Below are positions 36,868 to 49,767 of a stretch of DNA of 64,000 nucleotides, one piece after another. The stretch spans positions 12,128,348 to 12,192,347 of the forward strand of contig JAQFVV010006203.1 of the NCBI GenBank assembly GCA_028023455.1, in the 5' to 3' direction. Each line of letters opens with the position of its first letter. Position 1 is the stretch's first letter. The stretch is from Epiperipatus broadwayi. Taxonomy: Eukaryota; Onychophora; Udeonychophora; Euonychophora; Peripatidae. A model generated the notes under the pieces. It was not told the DNA's origin. It saw only the letters and a program-made list of their open reading frames with translations, and made no database searches. The translations under genes and the position numbers were made by a program.

Positions 36868-38765
36868 TGTAACAGGAGAAAGATCTTTGAGATTCACATA
36901 TACTGACCCCGGTGGCGCCACTAGTCCGAAAAAAGGAACTAGACATTTGTTTTAGGGTGGACAGGCTATGCGAATCAAAAGGGCACCGAACTACACTGAG
37001 GGAGGAACAAGATATCTTAAATATTATTTAGACAGTTGAGAAATCAAAGCACAAAGACAAATGTCAGCCAAATAAATTAAAACAATTTATTAATTTTATA
37101 AGTTAGACAATATAGTAAAGACATCTAGCCACGAATATAAAAGTGACTTATGTTAACATACGTATATTTACCAGAGAGCGCACAAGATTACGACAAACAT
37201 GAAGGCATTAAACATTTTGGCAATAAAATTCTCTCACTTAAAATATAAGAAATGGCTAGGAAAATATCTTCTTGCTGGACAGTTGTAAAATTACAAAACA
37301 AACAACAACTTTAGATTCCTGAATCAGGGATAATAAAATGGTTACTGTCCTGCCAAAAACCAACGTACCCAGCGCGAACATCCGAGCAGTAATATTCTAA
37401 TTACTGTTGTTAAAATGCCGCAGGACTGCTGCGTGTAATACTACATTCAAAGTAAACATGGTTGATCTCACCTACAAGACAGCAACAGATATTTGATTAT
37501 GATCTTACGTAATCCAGAAAGAAATAGACTATTTTCAGACAACCCGAAGAAATAACTTGACAAATAGCCAGCAAAAAGATTTTGTTGTTTGCACAAACAG
37601 CACGAACGAAACATGTTTAAAGATCCTTTATTGTACAACTAAGGGCAGGTAAATAAATACAGATTATGAAAACTGCCAATGTGTTTTGTAATAGTTAATG
37701 AAATAATCAGGTATATATTAAACCTATAAAATACAATCACCTTATGCACTCCCTGATAAACGAAAATTTCAAACAAACTTGGAATCTTAAAACTAGGATT
37801 CCAAGACACACTTTAAATACTAGAAAAGAGTACATACAGATAATAAATAATAAAAAAAAACAATACCATTTTAAAACATATTTATCATTAGATTGAGCGG
37901 AGATTTGATTAAATGCAATTTATTTACCCTGGCTAGAATAGGAAAAAGTTTAGCTTACGGTAAGGCAGAGTCCGAGTGATTTGGTGACGAGTGCACACTT
38001 TTGATAATAGTTCATCTTTCAGGTCTTTTGACAGTGCAAGGTAGAGGTAGTGTTTATTTTAGAGGTTCATGGCATGACTGAAGAAGAGCTGATAGGCATG
38101 GGTCAGACCTTTGTTTAAATTAGCAAGACATTCTAATGATGGCAAAACTCACAGCGGTGGATTTTGACATCTTGCACACCAATGAAGTTTGTCAATAATT
38201 ATTTAAGTTTTTAGTAGGAATTAAATGTCCGAACAGCTACTCACAATGGTATCTCTTTGCAGGCTATAATCCAAGTGTGTATCCAGTAATAAATCTCTTC
38301 TCTCTCCTAAAATTGGCAGGCTATCCTTGCCTTGCTACATTTCCCACGCAAAACTTTCATTAGTGTCCATTCTATATTCCAGGCAGGGCAAATATTAATT
38401 TCCTGCTCAATCTAATTTAAGACTTCCAACCAGGGATAATTGAAACAAAAATGACAAATACAAAACTAAATCTCCGCTTTTTTTTTTTTTAGAATTAACT
38501 TTAAAAATAATTACAATAAAAGCAACAGGAATATATAATTAGCAAGCTTGTCTGTTTTTAATCAAATTGATTAAAACAGGTGGTGAAAGTAAACTATTTT
38601 AAAATCAATTTTATAAACAAAGTAGTGATCTATTTTAAATATAAATGTGTATGTGTTTTAAATAATAATACAAATTTTAGCATTAGACATTTAATGAAAA
38701 TGAAGTTGTTTTTCCTTTATTAATTTTAGTAATAAAACCATTGAATCGGAAATCAATCCGGCTCA
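36868..38765. repeat. Candidate solo LTR (~1.9 kb), tentative
   Basis: Starts TGTAACAGGAG and ends GGCTCA, so it has TG...CA termini, and is flanked on both sides by alternating A/T sequence that could hide a short target duplication. It is richer in G+C than its surroundings, has no long ORF, and contains blocks such as CCCCGGTGGCGCCACTAGTCC near 36906. No second copy is in the window, so the borders are only inferred. Confidence 0.35.
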
Positions 38766-38790
38766 ATATATATATATATATATATATATA
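38765..38790. repeat. (AT)n microsatellite
   Basis: Uninterrupted alternating AT run of about 26 bp at the right edge of the candidate LTR. Confidence 0.95.
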
Positions 38791-40467
38791 GGGTAATCAT
38801 TTTACCGTCTTTAAAAACGATATTATATGTTTAGGTATAGATTTAGATGTAAAATGTTTTGGAATTATAAAAATTAGAGCCAGAGTTTTAAAGTGATAAA
38901 TCATATGCATTAATTGGCACTCACCTTTTTTGATTTATATATTATGCACAAGTACAAAAAAAAAAACAATAAAGGGATACAAATTTGATAGCAGTCTTAT
39001 ATGCTTAATGCTTAACTTGTAATAAGATGCTTATAATTCTTGGGCTATTATTCAAGGTATATTGCAAATTATCAGAGGTTAGTTTAATGTCTCATTTTCA
39101 TTTATAAAACCTATTTGGTAATCCTGAAGGTTTGTGATGATGGTGTTGCATAAAAAAATTGAATTGCATATACATTATCATTGGTTTTTGGGCACATTTC
39201 CATAATAAGTCTGGGTTCAAAATTGAGAAAAAGAGTAAAAGTTACAAAGAACAACCTTACATTTTTTTAAAAAGAGAATAAAAAGGTCTACATAATGATA
39301 TATATCTCATTAATGAGACATTAACCATTGTAGGGATACATCATTTCAAAATTAAGTCTCTTTGATTTTTTTTAATATTTTTTTTTGGTTTAACTTAAAA
39401 GAAACCTTTACTTAAGAAATGTTATTTAATTAAAAGAACACTTAATTAAAATATTGTGTAAGATAATCCACAATAATTATAAAAGTTTGTCATTTTGATT
39501 TATAAAAGATAATAATTTTTAACTTTGATGACAATATTAATTAAATTAATCAGCAAAAGATCAGGTGATGAATAGCTTCTTTTAGAATGACATTGTATTT
39601 GTTGGCAAAATGAGTTGGCAATTAGCTAGCTAGAAAATAAAGAGAAAATGAATGTTCCTTGCTAAGACTTAAAATAGGTTGTTTGACGTTGAAGAACAAT
39701 ATTAATTTGACCATTGCTCAATATTAATTCTTTGGTGGTATTATGATATTATTCAGCTGCCTGACTGTTGCCTACATGTGTTTCTAAAAGGAAAACATAA
39801 TAAAGGACTTTGTTGTACTAAAAATGTGTTGTACTCTGACTTTATATTCTACTGTTTGCTATGATTCTGCAAAGGAAATAATACTACATATTTTATAAGG
39901 AAATATGGTGACATACATGTTTAAAGGAATATTCTTCATTTTAAATGCAAGCTCTGAAACAACCAAAAATTCTGCTTGCATTCAATAAAGATTCTGAAGT
40001 CAAAGACATTATTTGGATTCAATAAATAACTAAGTTCACAGAGTATGATAAAACCTACTAGTAAAGTATGTAAATAAATAAATTATACAATTGTAATTAT
40101 TATTTGTTTTTATATTTATTTATTGTCTATCATTATAAAATTTGTCAGATAAATTATATAATTGTCAATTGTTCGTTGATATCTTCTTTTTTTTTTTAAT
40201 CCACTCATATTTGTTCTTTTATATTATATTTTACGTGCAAGCACTTCACAGGGAAGAAAAGGCTAAACCACATGTATGTGTAATTTAAAGATTTTTATTA
40301 TTAATAATTGGTTTCTTTTTTTCATTGGTTGTTGAATAATGTTTTTTATTAAAATAATAAAAACAGTTATTTACTATTCTGATTCTCTATCCCATTCTAC
40401 AAATTAATTTAACATTGGAATATATCGTCAGCATTGCCTGGACCATAATTGAGTTGATTCTCTAAAC
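38791..40467. other. A+T-rich intronic sequence
   Basis: No gene, RNA or element end recognised. Homopolymer T runs near 39366 and 40190. Confidence 0.5.
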
Positions 40468-40914
40468 CAGTTGTTTCCCAAACTATGTTCCGTGTATTTG
40501 ATAAAAAGTCAAAAGTATTCCATGGAAAAATATTATATTCTGATAAATTAGTAACCTTGTATGATTTTAAATAATGTACCATGCTGTGTTGTTAACATGT
40601 AAATTGTACTGCTCTAAGACAAAGTGTGCTAGTACCAGTGCTGAGTTACAAATTTGCAAATCAGTTGTAAATCTCAAAGTAAGAAGATGTAGAGCTTCAT
40701 ACAGACATCAGTACATGGCTATACCCACTTATTTATCAAAAATTGCATCTTTATTTTGGAATAAATCTTAATATTTTTTTTAACTCTTATATTTAGTTAT
40801 TTGTCATTAAAACTGAAAAATCCAAACCTATATTTTTATTACATAAACCAGTGTTTCATTAAAATTTTAGGATTTGTAAAGTATTCCATGATAGAATAAG
40901 TTTGGGAAATGCTG
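40468..40914. mobile_element. Short non-autonomous hAT element
   Basis: The terminal inverted repeats CAGTTGTTTCCCAAACT and (reverse strand) CAGCATTTCCCAAACTT match the well-known hAT end CAGTGGTTCCCAAAC. Subterminal (G/A)TTCC(G/A)TG and GTATTCCATG blocks are also inverted. Flanking TCTAAAC occurs just left of the left end and again three bases beyond the right end, fitting a decayed 8-bp hAT target duplication. The 65-codon frame inside (40574-40771) has no recognisable transposase motif. Confidence 0.78.
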
Positions 40915-41859
40915 CAATCTAAACTGTCTTATTGCAAGAATGTTAATTGTTTGTTGTTAGGATTGTAGAGCTGAGGTCTGACTTAATAATATTGTATTCA
41001 TTGATAACTCTTCTAAGAGAGAAAATGGCACTCTGAGCTTTTGTCATGATGATCTAAATTAAGCTACCAGTCTGGAGCAATTTTGAGATGGATTGTCAGA
41101 AAGTTAATTGACAGCAAATGGTCATGATTAGAAAGTATAATATTTGTTTAACTGGAATTATAGAGGATAGTCATTAATCCTAAATGTGACCATTTGTGAA
41201 ATGTGAATAGTCATATGGTTAATATATCTCTGATACATATGTCATATTATCAAAAAGTATATAGGTTACTTCATATTACATAAATGGTGGCCCAAGTGTG
41301 GCATGAATAAAATCATGACTATAACATAAATTGTATGTAACACAGTTGCAGTCCATTTAAATCATATTCTGAGTAGTGTTAAATACAAGTCAGCTTATTA
41401 TAATAAAAATTTGGAAATTTTAGGTTTTGAACTAAGTTCATGTCTTGTTTGTATTAAAATTAAAAATGTTTTAGAATGATGATAGAAAAGTGTCAATGAA
41501 GGGAGAAAGTACATCAAATTCATGAATGAATACACGAGAAAAGTAGAATGGGAAAAGAGTAGCAAATTAAATAAATATAACAGTAAATATTACATTAATA
41601 ATGATATAAAGACATTAGGACAATAGAGTAATTAGAAAATGGAAAAATGTGGATTAAGGTAATGCTTATTCATAGTAAGAAAGAGAGCATATGAAGTGAT
41701 AATGGGCAGTACATTAATAAATGATATAATTGAAGAATATAAAATGTATTAGAAATATTTGTTCATGAAATCTAAGAAAAAGAAATAAATTGCTAAAAAA
41801 TTGGAGATGCAATAAAAAAATAAGTCAAATACAAAGAAAATGATGGCTTGTGCATAAAG
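40915..41859. other. A+T-rich intronic sequence
   Basis: Nothing supportable. The right half is adenine-rich on this strand. Confidence 0.5.
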
Positions 41860-42259
41860 CAGGGGTCCCCAACCCTATGCCCATGGGCATCATGGCACCC
41901 GCAGACTATTTTACGTGTGCCCGCCACTATCTGAACATGATAAAAAATTATTTATTTGATACAAATAAATTTAATTTTTAAAATTTCTTATAAATTATTG
42001 TATTATATTGTAATCAAATTGTAGGGCATATTATACTTTTACAGCATAAAAATATTAACGTTAATTATAAGTTAAAATTTTATTTTTGAAATAAATATTT
42101 TTTTTTATATTATGTGTATTATTAACAACATCCAACTATAAATTAACATTGAAAAAATAAATGGTACCCGCCCTCTAACATTGAAAAAATAAATGGTGCC
42201 CGCCACCTGGCCGGTATTATAAAATGTGCTCTTAAGTGCAAAAAGGTTGGGGACCCCTG
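41860..42259. mobile_element. Non-autonomous hAT element (400 bp)
   Basis: Perfect 15-bp terminal inverted repeats CAGGGGTCCCCAACC / GGTTGGGGACCCCTG, a classic hAT end. A subterminal GCCCGCCA(C)-type block recurs near both sides (41927, 42166 and 42197), and the right side holds a direct duplication of ACATTGAAAAAATAAATGGT. The interior is A+T-rich with no transposase. The flanking 8-mers do not match, so the target duplication has decayed or one flank was rearranged. Confidence 0.9.
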
Positions 42260-42593
42260 GCTGATTATACAGAAAATTCAGTGATAAATAAAATTATTTC
42301 AAGATGCAATGCTACAAATGCTCAGAGAAAATCAAGAGAGAGAGCTACAAAAAATGAAAGAAAGAAACAATGCATAAAATGTTTTGGAAAAACCAAGATA
42401 GAGTGGTTCACAAAATAAGTGAAATGAAAAAAAAGTTATTATTAAGACTGGATCAAGGTGTGGTGGTAATGAAGCTAGGGGTATAAGTTCTATAAATAAA
42501 AATAATTGATCAAAAGAACATAATAGAGAATTTCAGAATGTAGGGTGAAATGGATAAAAGAGAAAATATAAAAAATATGAAACATATGAAGAA

Positions 42594-42720
42594 AGGTTGG
42601 TTAGAGTGTTATCTTAAAATTCAATATTCAAGAATCTAAGGGTTCAGATTCGAATCCCATCCTAGTACTCACTGGTCAGGCCAGCAATACCTGAAGAAGA
42701 GGAGAGAATAAATGTTGTGC
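42594..42720 (+). mobile_element. tRNA-derived SINE (family 2), old copy
   Basis: The box-A-like GGTTGGTTAGAGTG at 42595 and the box-B-like GATTCGAATCC at 42647 are spaced as in a tRNA. Between them is a decayed anticodon region and after them CATCCTAGTACTCACTGGTCAGG. The downstream body GCAATACCTGAAGAAGAGGAG is not tRNA-like. No poly-A tail or target duplication is obvious. It is different from the SINEs at 24463 and 57743. Confidence 0.6.
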
Positions 42721-43999
42721 ATATACTAAATCTGTTTGATGTAATATTATTAACAGTTGAATGTATTTGGAATATTTAAATAAAGTTAAATTTTTTGAAA
42801 GACATTTAATATTCATATCAGATGATGGAAGTAGTCCAATATAAAAATACAACTAAAACACCATCATTACTAATCTTCAGGAAAATGAAGAAAGGGTTAC
42901 AAATTGTCATAAAGAAAGTCAAGGTATTACAAGCAAAAACTAGAAAAAATAAGGATGTATGGAGAAAAGTACTATAACATGCCTTTTAGCAATCCAAAAG
43001 AAGGTAAAAGTAATTAAGCAGTTCAAGCATAAATGTTAGACTGTTTTGGAAAGTGAAAGCTGACCAGAAATAAATGGGCCAGGTTAAAAGGGGTCATGAA
43101 TATAACTAATGTAGGGTTTCCAAATACAGGCAAGTAGAAAAAGTGGCCAGTAATAAACAGTTTAATGCAAACCTTAATATCTATGGTGGTATGACAGGAG
43201 TAATTAATCAGTTTTTGAAAATCTGAACATTTAGATGGTTGTCAGGTAAAACACCAATTGAACACCTTGAAGTAATGTTTCCAACTAAATTCCATATCTG
43301 AAGAAAGAAAATTGGCCAATAACAATAACAGTCTTTGAGATGGTATAGTGGGATTCATTATATAACAGATAAGATATATTCAACAAACATAAAGAGGCAT
43401 TATTGGGAAGTTGATGATAAATATCAGGATAGTATCACATATTATATATCATAAAAATAATGTAAGCCATATAAACCATATATTTAATATTATCATCAGA
43501 GTGTTGCAAAATTATGAGCTTTGATAGCTCATTTTTTATCCGATCACCAATTAATACGTATAAGTCATCATTAATATTTTGTTAAGTAGAACAGATATTG
43601 ATTGGCAGAGATTGATAGTAAAGTGAACAGGCAGCTGAGTTGCTTACCATGTTAGATGTGAGCACATTACCCAATGGTGGTTTTTCTTGGAGAGATCAAG
43701 GTTTTGGTTCTCAAAGGATTACTACACCTAAGGGTAGACAGGCATCATATGTAAATGTCATTAATATTAAAAAGAAAAAAGGGTAAATAGCATTGGACAC
43801 AAAATAAAAAAGGGGTCTCTTGGTAACTATAAAATAAATTTAGTTGTAATATTTTAAAATCAGAATTATATTAGAGTCTGATTTTTTTGCAAAAGGATAG
43901 GTAGGTTATAATAAGGATTAGATTATTTGACAATGGTGAAACATTTAAGTTTAACACCAAATATTTTTTCATACTACCAAACTTTGTTGCATGCAGGGA
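42721..43999 (+). other. Probably decayed LTR-retrotransposon sequence upstream of the RT remnant
   Basis: Purine-rich, coding-like composition on the plus strand with many stops, leading without a break into the reverse-transcriptase remnant. No protease or zinc-knuckle motif could be read with confidence. Confidence 0.35.
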
Positions 44000-44860
44000 A
44001 GCAATAGCCAGTGAACAATTATGGTTAAAATAAGACTCCATATTTGCACAAGGACCCTGCCATAATAGATTACTTAGATTATTTAATCAATTTCATGAAG
44101 TGTTTTCAGAAATACATGAAATAAGAAGTAAATATGAACTCAGAAGCCCCAGTATTATAAAGACATGGTAGAGGCAATTAGTACAAATTATGGAGCAGTC
44201 CTTATTTCCAAGTGCTTTTAATCATACATCAACTCAATCACTGTAGTAAACAAAGATGGATCAGTGTGGTTATATCTAGATGTTTGATCCCAGACAGAAA
44301 TATTTCTCTGCCAACCCATGAACCCTAAAAGATAATGTCTACATTTGATATCACCTTTAACTATTGGAAGATTAAGCTTTACCGAGAAAACTATCAACAC
44401 ATATTTGGATTCAATGGTTACTCATAGCACTTTAACTGAATACCCTTTGGGTTGGTTAATAGCCCTGCTGGATTACTGAAGTTCTTAGTCAGGTACTATC
44501 ACTGGATGCTTATTGACAGTATATATTGAAAATGTGGTTCTTGCCTTACCAGATGTAGAGGAGCATATGTGACATCCAGATTATTTTTCTTTGAGTGTAA
44601 AAGGAGAGAAATAAAGATTAATATAAAACTGTGCATTAGTTACTAATAAAGTTTGTCTTTTGGGAAACAGGAAAATAAAAAATTACTAATGGCTTTATTG
44701 CTTGGGAATTCATTAGAAGCTCTAGTGCCAGATGTGCAAAAACCAGAATCAACCCTGGAGCATCCTCATTCTAGTTGGGCATTCAACTGCTGGGCCAAAC
44801 CACACAGGTCATTGTGGGAAATGACGGTAATGGATCTATCCTGAAAAAAAAACAAACAAA
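44000..44860 (+). pseudogene. Decayed Gypsy-like reverse transcriptase
   Basis: Two RT blocks are readable in different frames: VVNKDGSVWLYLD at about 44240-44280 (in Gypsy RTs the block is a V..KKDGS.R.C.D type) and PFGLVNSPAGLL at about 44443-44478 (the PFGL.N.P block that precedes the catalytic YVDD). Frame changes and stops lie between them. The element is dead, its LTRs were not identified, and the short open frame at 44653-44844 is probably part of the same relic. Confidence 0.6.
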
Positions 44861-45084
44861 TCAGGATATTTCCATCTCTAAAACAAAGAAGAAAATATGA
44901 AAATATTTAGGAATCTGCAATATTTATAATAATTTTTATAAAAATTTTATATAAATATCAATCTTTTATTAGAGTGGCATTTAGTAAATTCTAGAAAATT
45001 TCATTGGCGTCATTCATACAGATATTATATATAGTAATTTAAAGTGACTATTATGTGGTCATGCCTTCGTTACAACTACTTTAG

Positions 45085-45240
45085 ATTTGCTCATATATAA
45101 ACATTTGAGTCGTAAGGGTAAGAGGATTTCTTTTTACTCTTATACAAATACTATATCATGTGGTTGTTCGAAGGTATTCATTTATTAATAACATTCTCAC
45201 AGCGTCTGCGCAATTAGCTTAACAGGCTGTCATTCTATCG
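45085..45240. repeat. Interspersed repeat, partner of 49768-49910
   Basis: Shares in order TTTG(A/G)GTCG, GGATTTCTTTTTACTCTTATAC-like sequence, GGTATTCATTTAT and CGC(A)TG(T)GC(A)ATTAGCTTA blocks with 49768-49910. Both copies are diverged and non-coding. Confidence 0.55.
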
Positions 45241-47834
45241 TAATTAACATTAAGAAAAATGTACACTGGGAATAGAGTCATAAACATGAAAATGTATTGG
45301 ACAAAATTAAAAGCAAATTTCACAATTAGAAAATATAGACTGTGTTTAAACTGAACTTATAATGGGAAATACCAATAATAAATGAGGTTACTCAGTTAAT
45401 CTTAATAGTTCCTTTGACACATATGTCATTTTATCAAAGAATATAAAGACTGATTTTACTTATTATATATATATATTGTTGGAATAGAGCCCAATTCCCA
45501 TACATATATATTTAAAAAAATCTATCTTTGTTTGTGTGCATATTATAAATATTAATAGGTAAGATTTATTAGTAAGTAGTAATGAGAAAAATGAATGTTA
45601 TAAGAGATGGTTAGTTATTTTAGACTCTTATATTAAAAATAGCAATTTCATTATCTAGTTTATTTTTTTAAAAAATAAAACAGGCTAGACTAGAATGTTT
45701 AGGGGTCAAATCTAAGTTCAACAGATCAATAACCTGCAAAGCACACATGTTGTTGGAAGTCAAAGTGTAAATGTGCAGATCATAGACACAGACATTCTTT
45801 TAATTACAGATACATTTTTATTTTTTTATTTTGTTGTATAAATTATAAGTTGTAAAAAAATTGTCAAAAAAGAGTGATCTTTTGACAATTTGAGGGAGAA
45901 ATTAATTTTTCTTCTTGTTATTGAACTTTTAAGTGTCATCAGTTGGAGTTCTGTCATTTTTCTAAAATGACAATGAGTTTGTGTGAAGCAATCTTTGGGT
46001 TTGCTAATAAAAGAACTTTGACCTATCCACAGGTACACAGCTGCAGATCAATTACAGAAAACTATGATATAAACAGCTTGGTGAAAAAGAGAGGGGTGAA
46101 TTCAGTTTAGTTCAGCAGTGGGCAGTAGTTTTATTTTTTTCAAGTTCTTTGTTTTATGGAAGTAAAGAGAGAGGGGATGAATTTAATTTTCAAGGAACAA
46201 AATATTGAAATATTGCTTTATATAGTATAGATGAAGATGTGCTGATATATGAACACTATTTACAGAGGGAACTATATGCATGAGTTATGAAAAGAGTTTC
46301 AAAAAAGAAACTTGGTGGAAGCAAGCAGTAAATCTCCATCAGAATGGATAAAGATTCAGTCCTTGAAAAGAAGCTGAAAAGTAAAAAAATGGTGATATAA
46401 GAAGAGTGTATAAAGTGCTGCTTTAGAGAAAAATGAACTCAGTGTTTATATATATTCTTAGATGTAAGAAAAAAAGAATGCAATGTTAACTTGCACTATT
46501 TTGCCCCAGGATCTCACCATCATGAGTTCAATGGTTTGTCTGTACACTTATATATATATATATCTTTAAAACCCAAAGAATGGCCACATTTCAAGTCAAC
46601 CAAGCCAAAACCACATGCTGTCTCAGAGACTTCTTTTTTATCCCATGGCCTATTAAAGGATCATTATTTTTGAAAAGAGGGAGGAGAAAGAAGAAGACAG
46701 AAGATTATATAATTCAAACATCAAGCCTCAACTAATCTACTAATTAGTTTTAAAGTTTTTTTTTTATTTTCATCAAGAGTGTCAGAAATAAATTTGAAAT
46801 GGTAAAAGAAGAAAAAGAGTGAAGTGTCAGAGCTCAGCTAACTCAGCCCAGATCTATAGACAAGAGAGCAGTCTGTTGTCTCAACTTGGACATTTGTAAG
46901 AACTGAAAAATGGATCGGTAACTTTGAAATTTTATTAATCTTTTTTTTTACTTATTTAAAGTAATCATTTGAATCTCCTTCTATAGGTCAAACATCGTTT
47001 TTTTTAAATACATAAACATTAAGTTTGTTTTTTTATTTTATGTTATTAATTATCATTATGCAAAACAACATCACAAATACATTTTAAAGTTATTAGACTT
47101 AATGTTTTTTTATCTTTGAATCTTATTTTTTTGCCTTTTATTTATTATTGTCATTTGTTGGGTTAACCAACAGCACTTGAGCAATCAATCAATATATTTT
47201 ATAATGTCTTTTTATTTATTTTGCATATTTAAATTTGATATGAATGTTGCTTTGCTCAAGATTTAAATAATTTTTTTATAATTTATGAATGAATAATGTG
47301 AAGGGGAAACATTTTAACATAATATATATGCTGACATATCACAGGTGTGTGTGGGTGACTGCTTATACAGACATATGTCAATTAAGATAAGTCAAAATAG
47401 GTTAGACTAAAATCTTAATGCTTAATAGTTTTTTTAAGGGAGCAAATTAATAGAGTATGGATTCACATGTATGAAAATGAACACATACATATTGCACAAA
47501 TGACTTTTGGTATTACATTTATAACATATATGATAAAGCTGGAAGAAATATTGAATAAGCATTAGATGGAATGTTTTGATTTTTTTTAATGTTTCTTTTA
47601 AAACCAGCTTATCTTAAATGGGTAGGAGCATACACATATATTTAATTTTCTTATTCCATTACATATGCAGTATTTGATATTTTGTTTAATAATGTATTAT
47701 TTGATTGATATAATAATTGAAGTCAATTGGATGATTAGAAATTTGTTTTATTAAAAAGAAAGAATCTTAATAAATATAATTATACAATATTTAGCTTTCA
47801 CATTATTATTATTAGTATTGTTATTTTTAATTTT
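45241..47834. other. A+T-rich intronic sequence
   Basis: No gene or element boundary was supportable. The sequence at 46080-46430 is purine-rich, GAAGAAAG-like. Short frames at 45826-46038 and 46491-46673 have no motif. Confidence 0.45.
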
Positions 47835-48120
47835 ATCATTTAATTATGATCATTCATCATCACTAATGAATGTTAAGCATTGAGTCATAATTTAAATATA
47901 ATAATGTTTTAAATAAATAATCATAGGTTTATAAAAAGCTAAATTTTATGTTGTGAGATTAGTTATGACCATTATCATCACTGGTGATTATTAAAGGTTA
48001 AATAACAATTTAAATATAATGTTTTAAGTAAATAATTATAGATTTATGAAAGGCTAAATTTGTTGTTGTGAGTCAATTGCAAAAGCTATGGCTGGAATCA
48101 CCATCATCATCATCATTGTC
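47835..48120. repeat. Tandem repeat, ~120-bp unit, about 2.4 copies
   Basis: Units start at about 47845 and 47965 (ATTATGA(T/C)CATT(C/A)TCATCACT), each followed by TTTAAATATAA...GTTTTAA(A/G)TAAATAATNATAG and GCTAAATTT...GTTGTGAG. A partial third copy holds ATCACCATCATCATCATCATT. Non-coding. Confidence 0.8.
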
Positions 48121-48941
48121 AATAGTATTATTAATAAATAGATTATAAATGGGTTTAATGGCCATATATAAATAATGGTTCTCACTGTTTGTTTGTGAGC
48201 CATTATCAAGAGCATCAATTCATCTGTAAATCTATGTACATAAAACTGAGCCGGTAACAGCTGTGAAAGTATTAAGTGAGAATCTATGATATTGGGATCT
48301 TATAGTTTTATTTGCACAACTAAACTATAAGGATGTTGTTTTCCATTCATCCAAGTGCATGTTTTGTAAAGACTTGGGTTTGAACCAGTTACACTATGAA
48401 TAAGTATATGATATAACTTTATCTAGGTTTAGACAGCCTAGTGGTGCCCAGGTAAAGCACATGCACATAGATAAACTGAATAAAGGAAAAAAAAGAGTTT
48501 GATTTCTTTTTCCAATCTTGATAGTAGATTTATTTTGATATATTTAATTAGTTACAAATAGTGCCAATGTGTGACAATGAATATGTTTTATATAAGTGGA
48601 AATGGGGTGATTCTTTGGTGAAAAAATCTATCATTAAAAATAACTATAATTTCACTATATTGACTTCACTATCATTTTTTTGTTCAGTTGCAATAACTAA
48701 TGCTTATTTATATAGTTACAGTGGCTAGTATATTTTATTGGTTACAATAACTTCGCAACATTCCATATACTCTAAATCTTAAGAGAATTATGTCAGTGAT
48801 TTTTCTTTTTTGAAATGACATATTTATTCAGTTGCTATAGCTAATATTTTTGTTAGTTATAATATATATAATATTGATTTCCCCCTGCATTTGTATTTGT
48901 AATTCAAATTTGCAATGTTGTTCTCTACATAATAAAGTGGG
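48121..48941. other. A+T-rich intronic sequence
   Basis: Contains recurring GTTACAATAACT-like pieces near 48680-48860, but no defined element. Confidence 0.45.
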
Positions 48942-49110
48942 TTCTTTCTTTTTTGTAACCTAGTGCTAAGTGCACTTTAGGTGAAATTCACCATAATCAT
49001 AGATGATTATATTCAGTGAAGTTTACCATAAACATAACTGATTACTTTCAGTAAAGTTCAACATAATCATCTATGGTTATGGTGATTTAGCATTAAGTTA
49101 TAAAGAAGTA
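48942..49110. repeat. Imperfect inverted repeat (MITE-like)
   Basis: CTTTCTTTTTTGTAACCTAGTGCTAAG on the left pairs with CTTAATGCTAAATCACC-type sequence on the reverse strand at the right. An inner TCACCATAATCATAGATGAT also pairs with ATCATCTATGGTTATGGTGA. Three diverged TCAGT(G/A)AAGTT(T/C)A(C/A)CATAA units lie in the middle. Confidence 0.6.
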
Positions 49111-49129
49111 ACAAATTTGTTAACCAGTG

Positions 49130-49405
49130 CTGAAAGAAGTATTTTGTGGATTAAAATGGAAAGCTAAAGGAGGAAAAGTAAATGGAGATTATTTAAGTCA
49201 TTTAGATTTTGCAGGTGATGTAGTTGTTTTTGAAAATAATGCTTCAAAGCTTTAGAAAATGTTGCAGAAGTTATCAAAATGAAAGTAAGGAAGTACAACC
49301 AAAGGTAAATGTTTCTCAAAAGATAAAAATAAAGATTGACTATGATGAGTTAGAATAAGTTAATAATTACAAATACCTTGGTCAGATTATTACTAGAGAT
49401 TGAAA
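49130..49405 (+). pseudogene. RTE-like LINE reverse-transcriptase remnant
   Basis: The plus strand reads GGKVNGDYLSHLDFAGDVVV at about 49170-49230, matching the RTE-clade RT block I.GE.LSHLRFADDIVL with the catalytic FADD changed to FAGD. It is followed by LQ.L-type helix sequence and, near 49365-49385, an YLGQ-like block in another frame. Stops and shifts are frequent and only about 275 bp survive. Confidence 0.75.
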
Positions 49406-49767
49406 CAAAATACCCTGTTTTCATGCTTTTTTTGTTTATTACAGTTACTAACCTTTTGTTCGCATATTTTTGATTTTACACTTATTTTATTGTAAATTTG
49501 ATATTTAAAATTTTAGTTTTAAAAAAATCTGCATTCAGCAGTGATTTTTGGGAAAAAAAATTGATTTTCATTGCCATGTGCTGTTCTATAACCCAGCCTC
49601 TACCACAACTGTCAACTTTGGCTTTTGTTCATCAGGCGGTTATCAAAATCAGAAATTGAACCAAAAGGTTTTTTTTTGTTTTCATAATAGATTTTGAAAG
49701 TAAATAAACATATTTCTTATAATTTTTTACATTCATAATTATGTTTTTACATGACCTTTCCCATACA
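49406..49767. other. A+T-rich intronic sequence
   Basis: A G+C-richer patch near 49575-49650 (CCATGTGCTGTTC...CATCAGGCGG) is probably repeat-derived. No gene. Confidence 0.4.
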
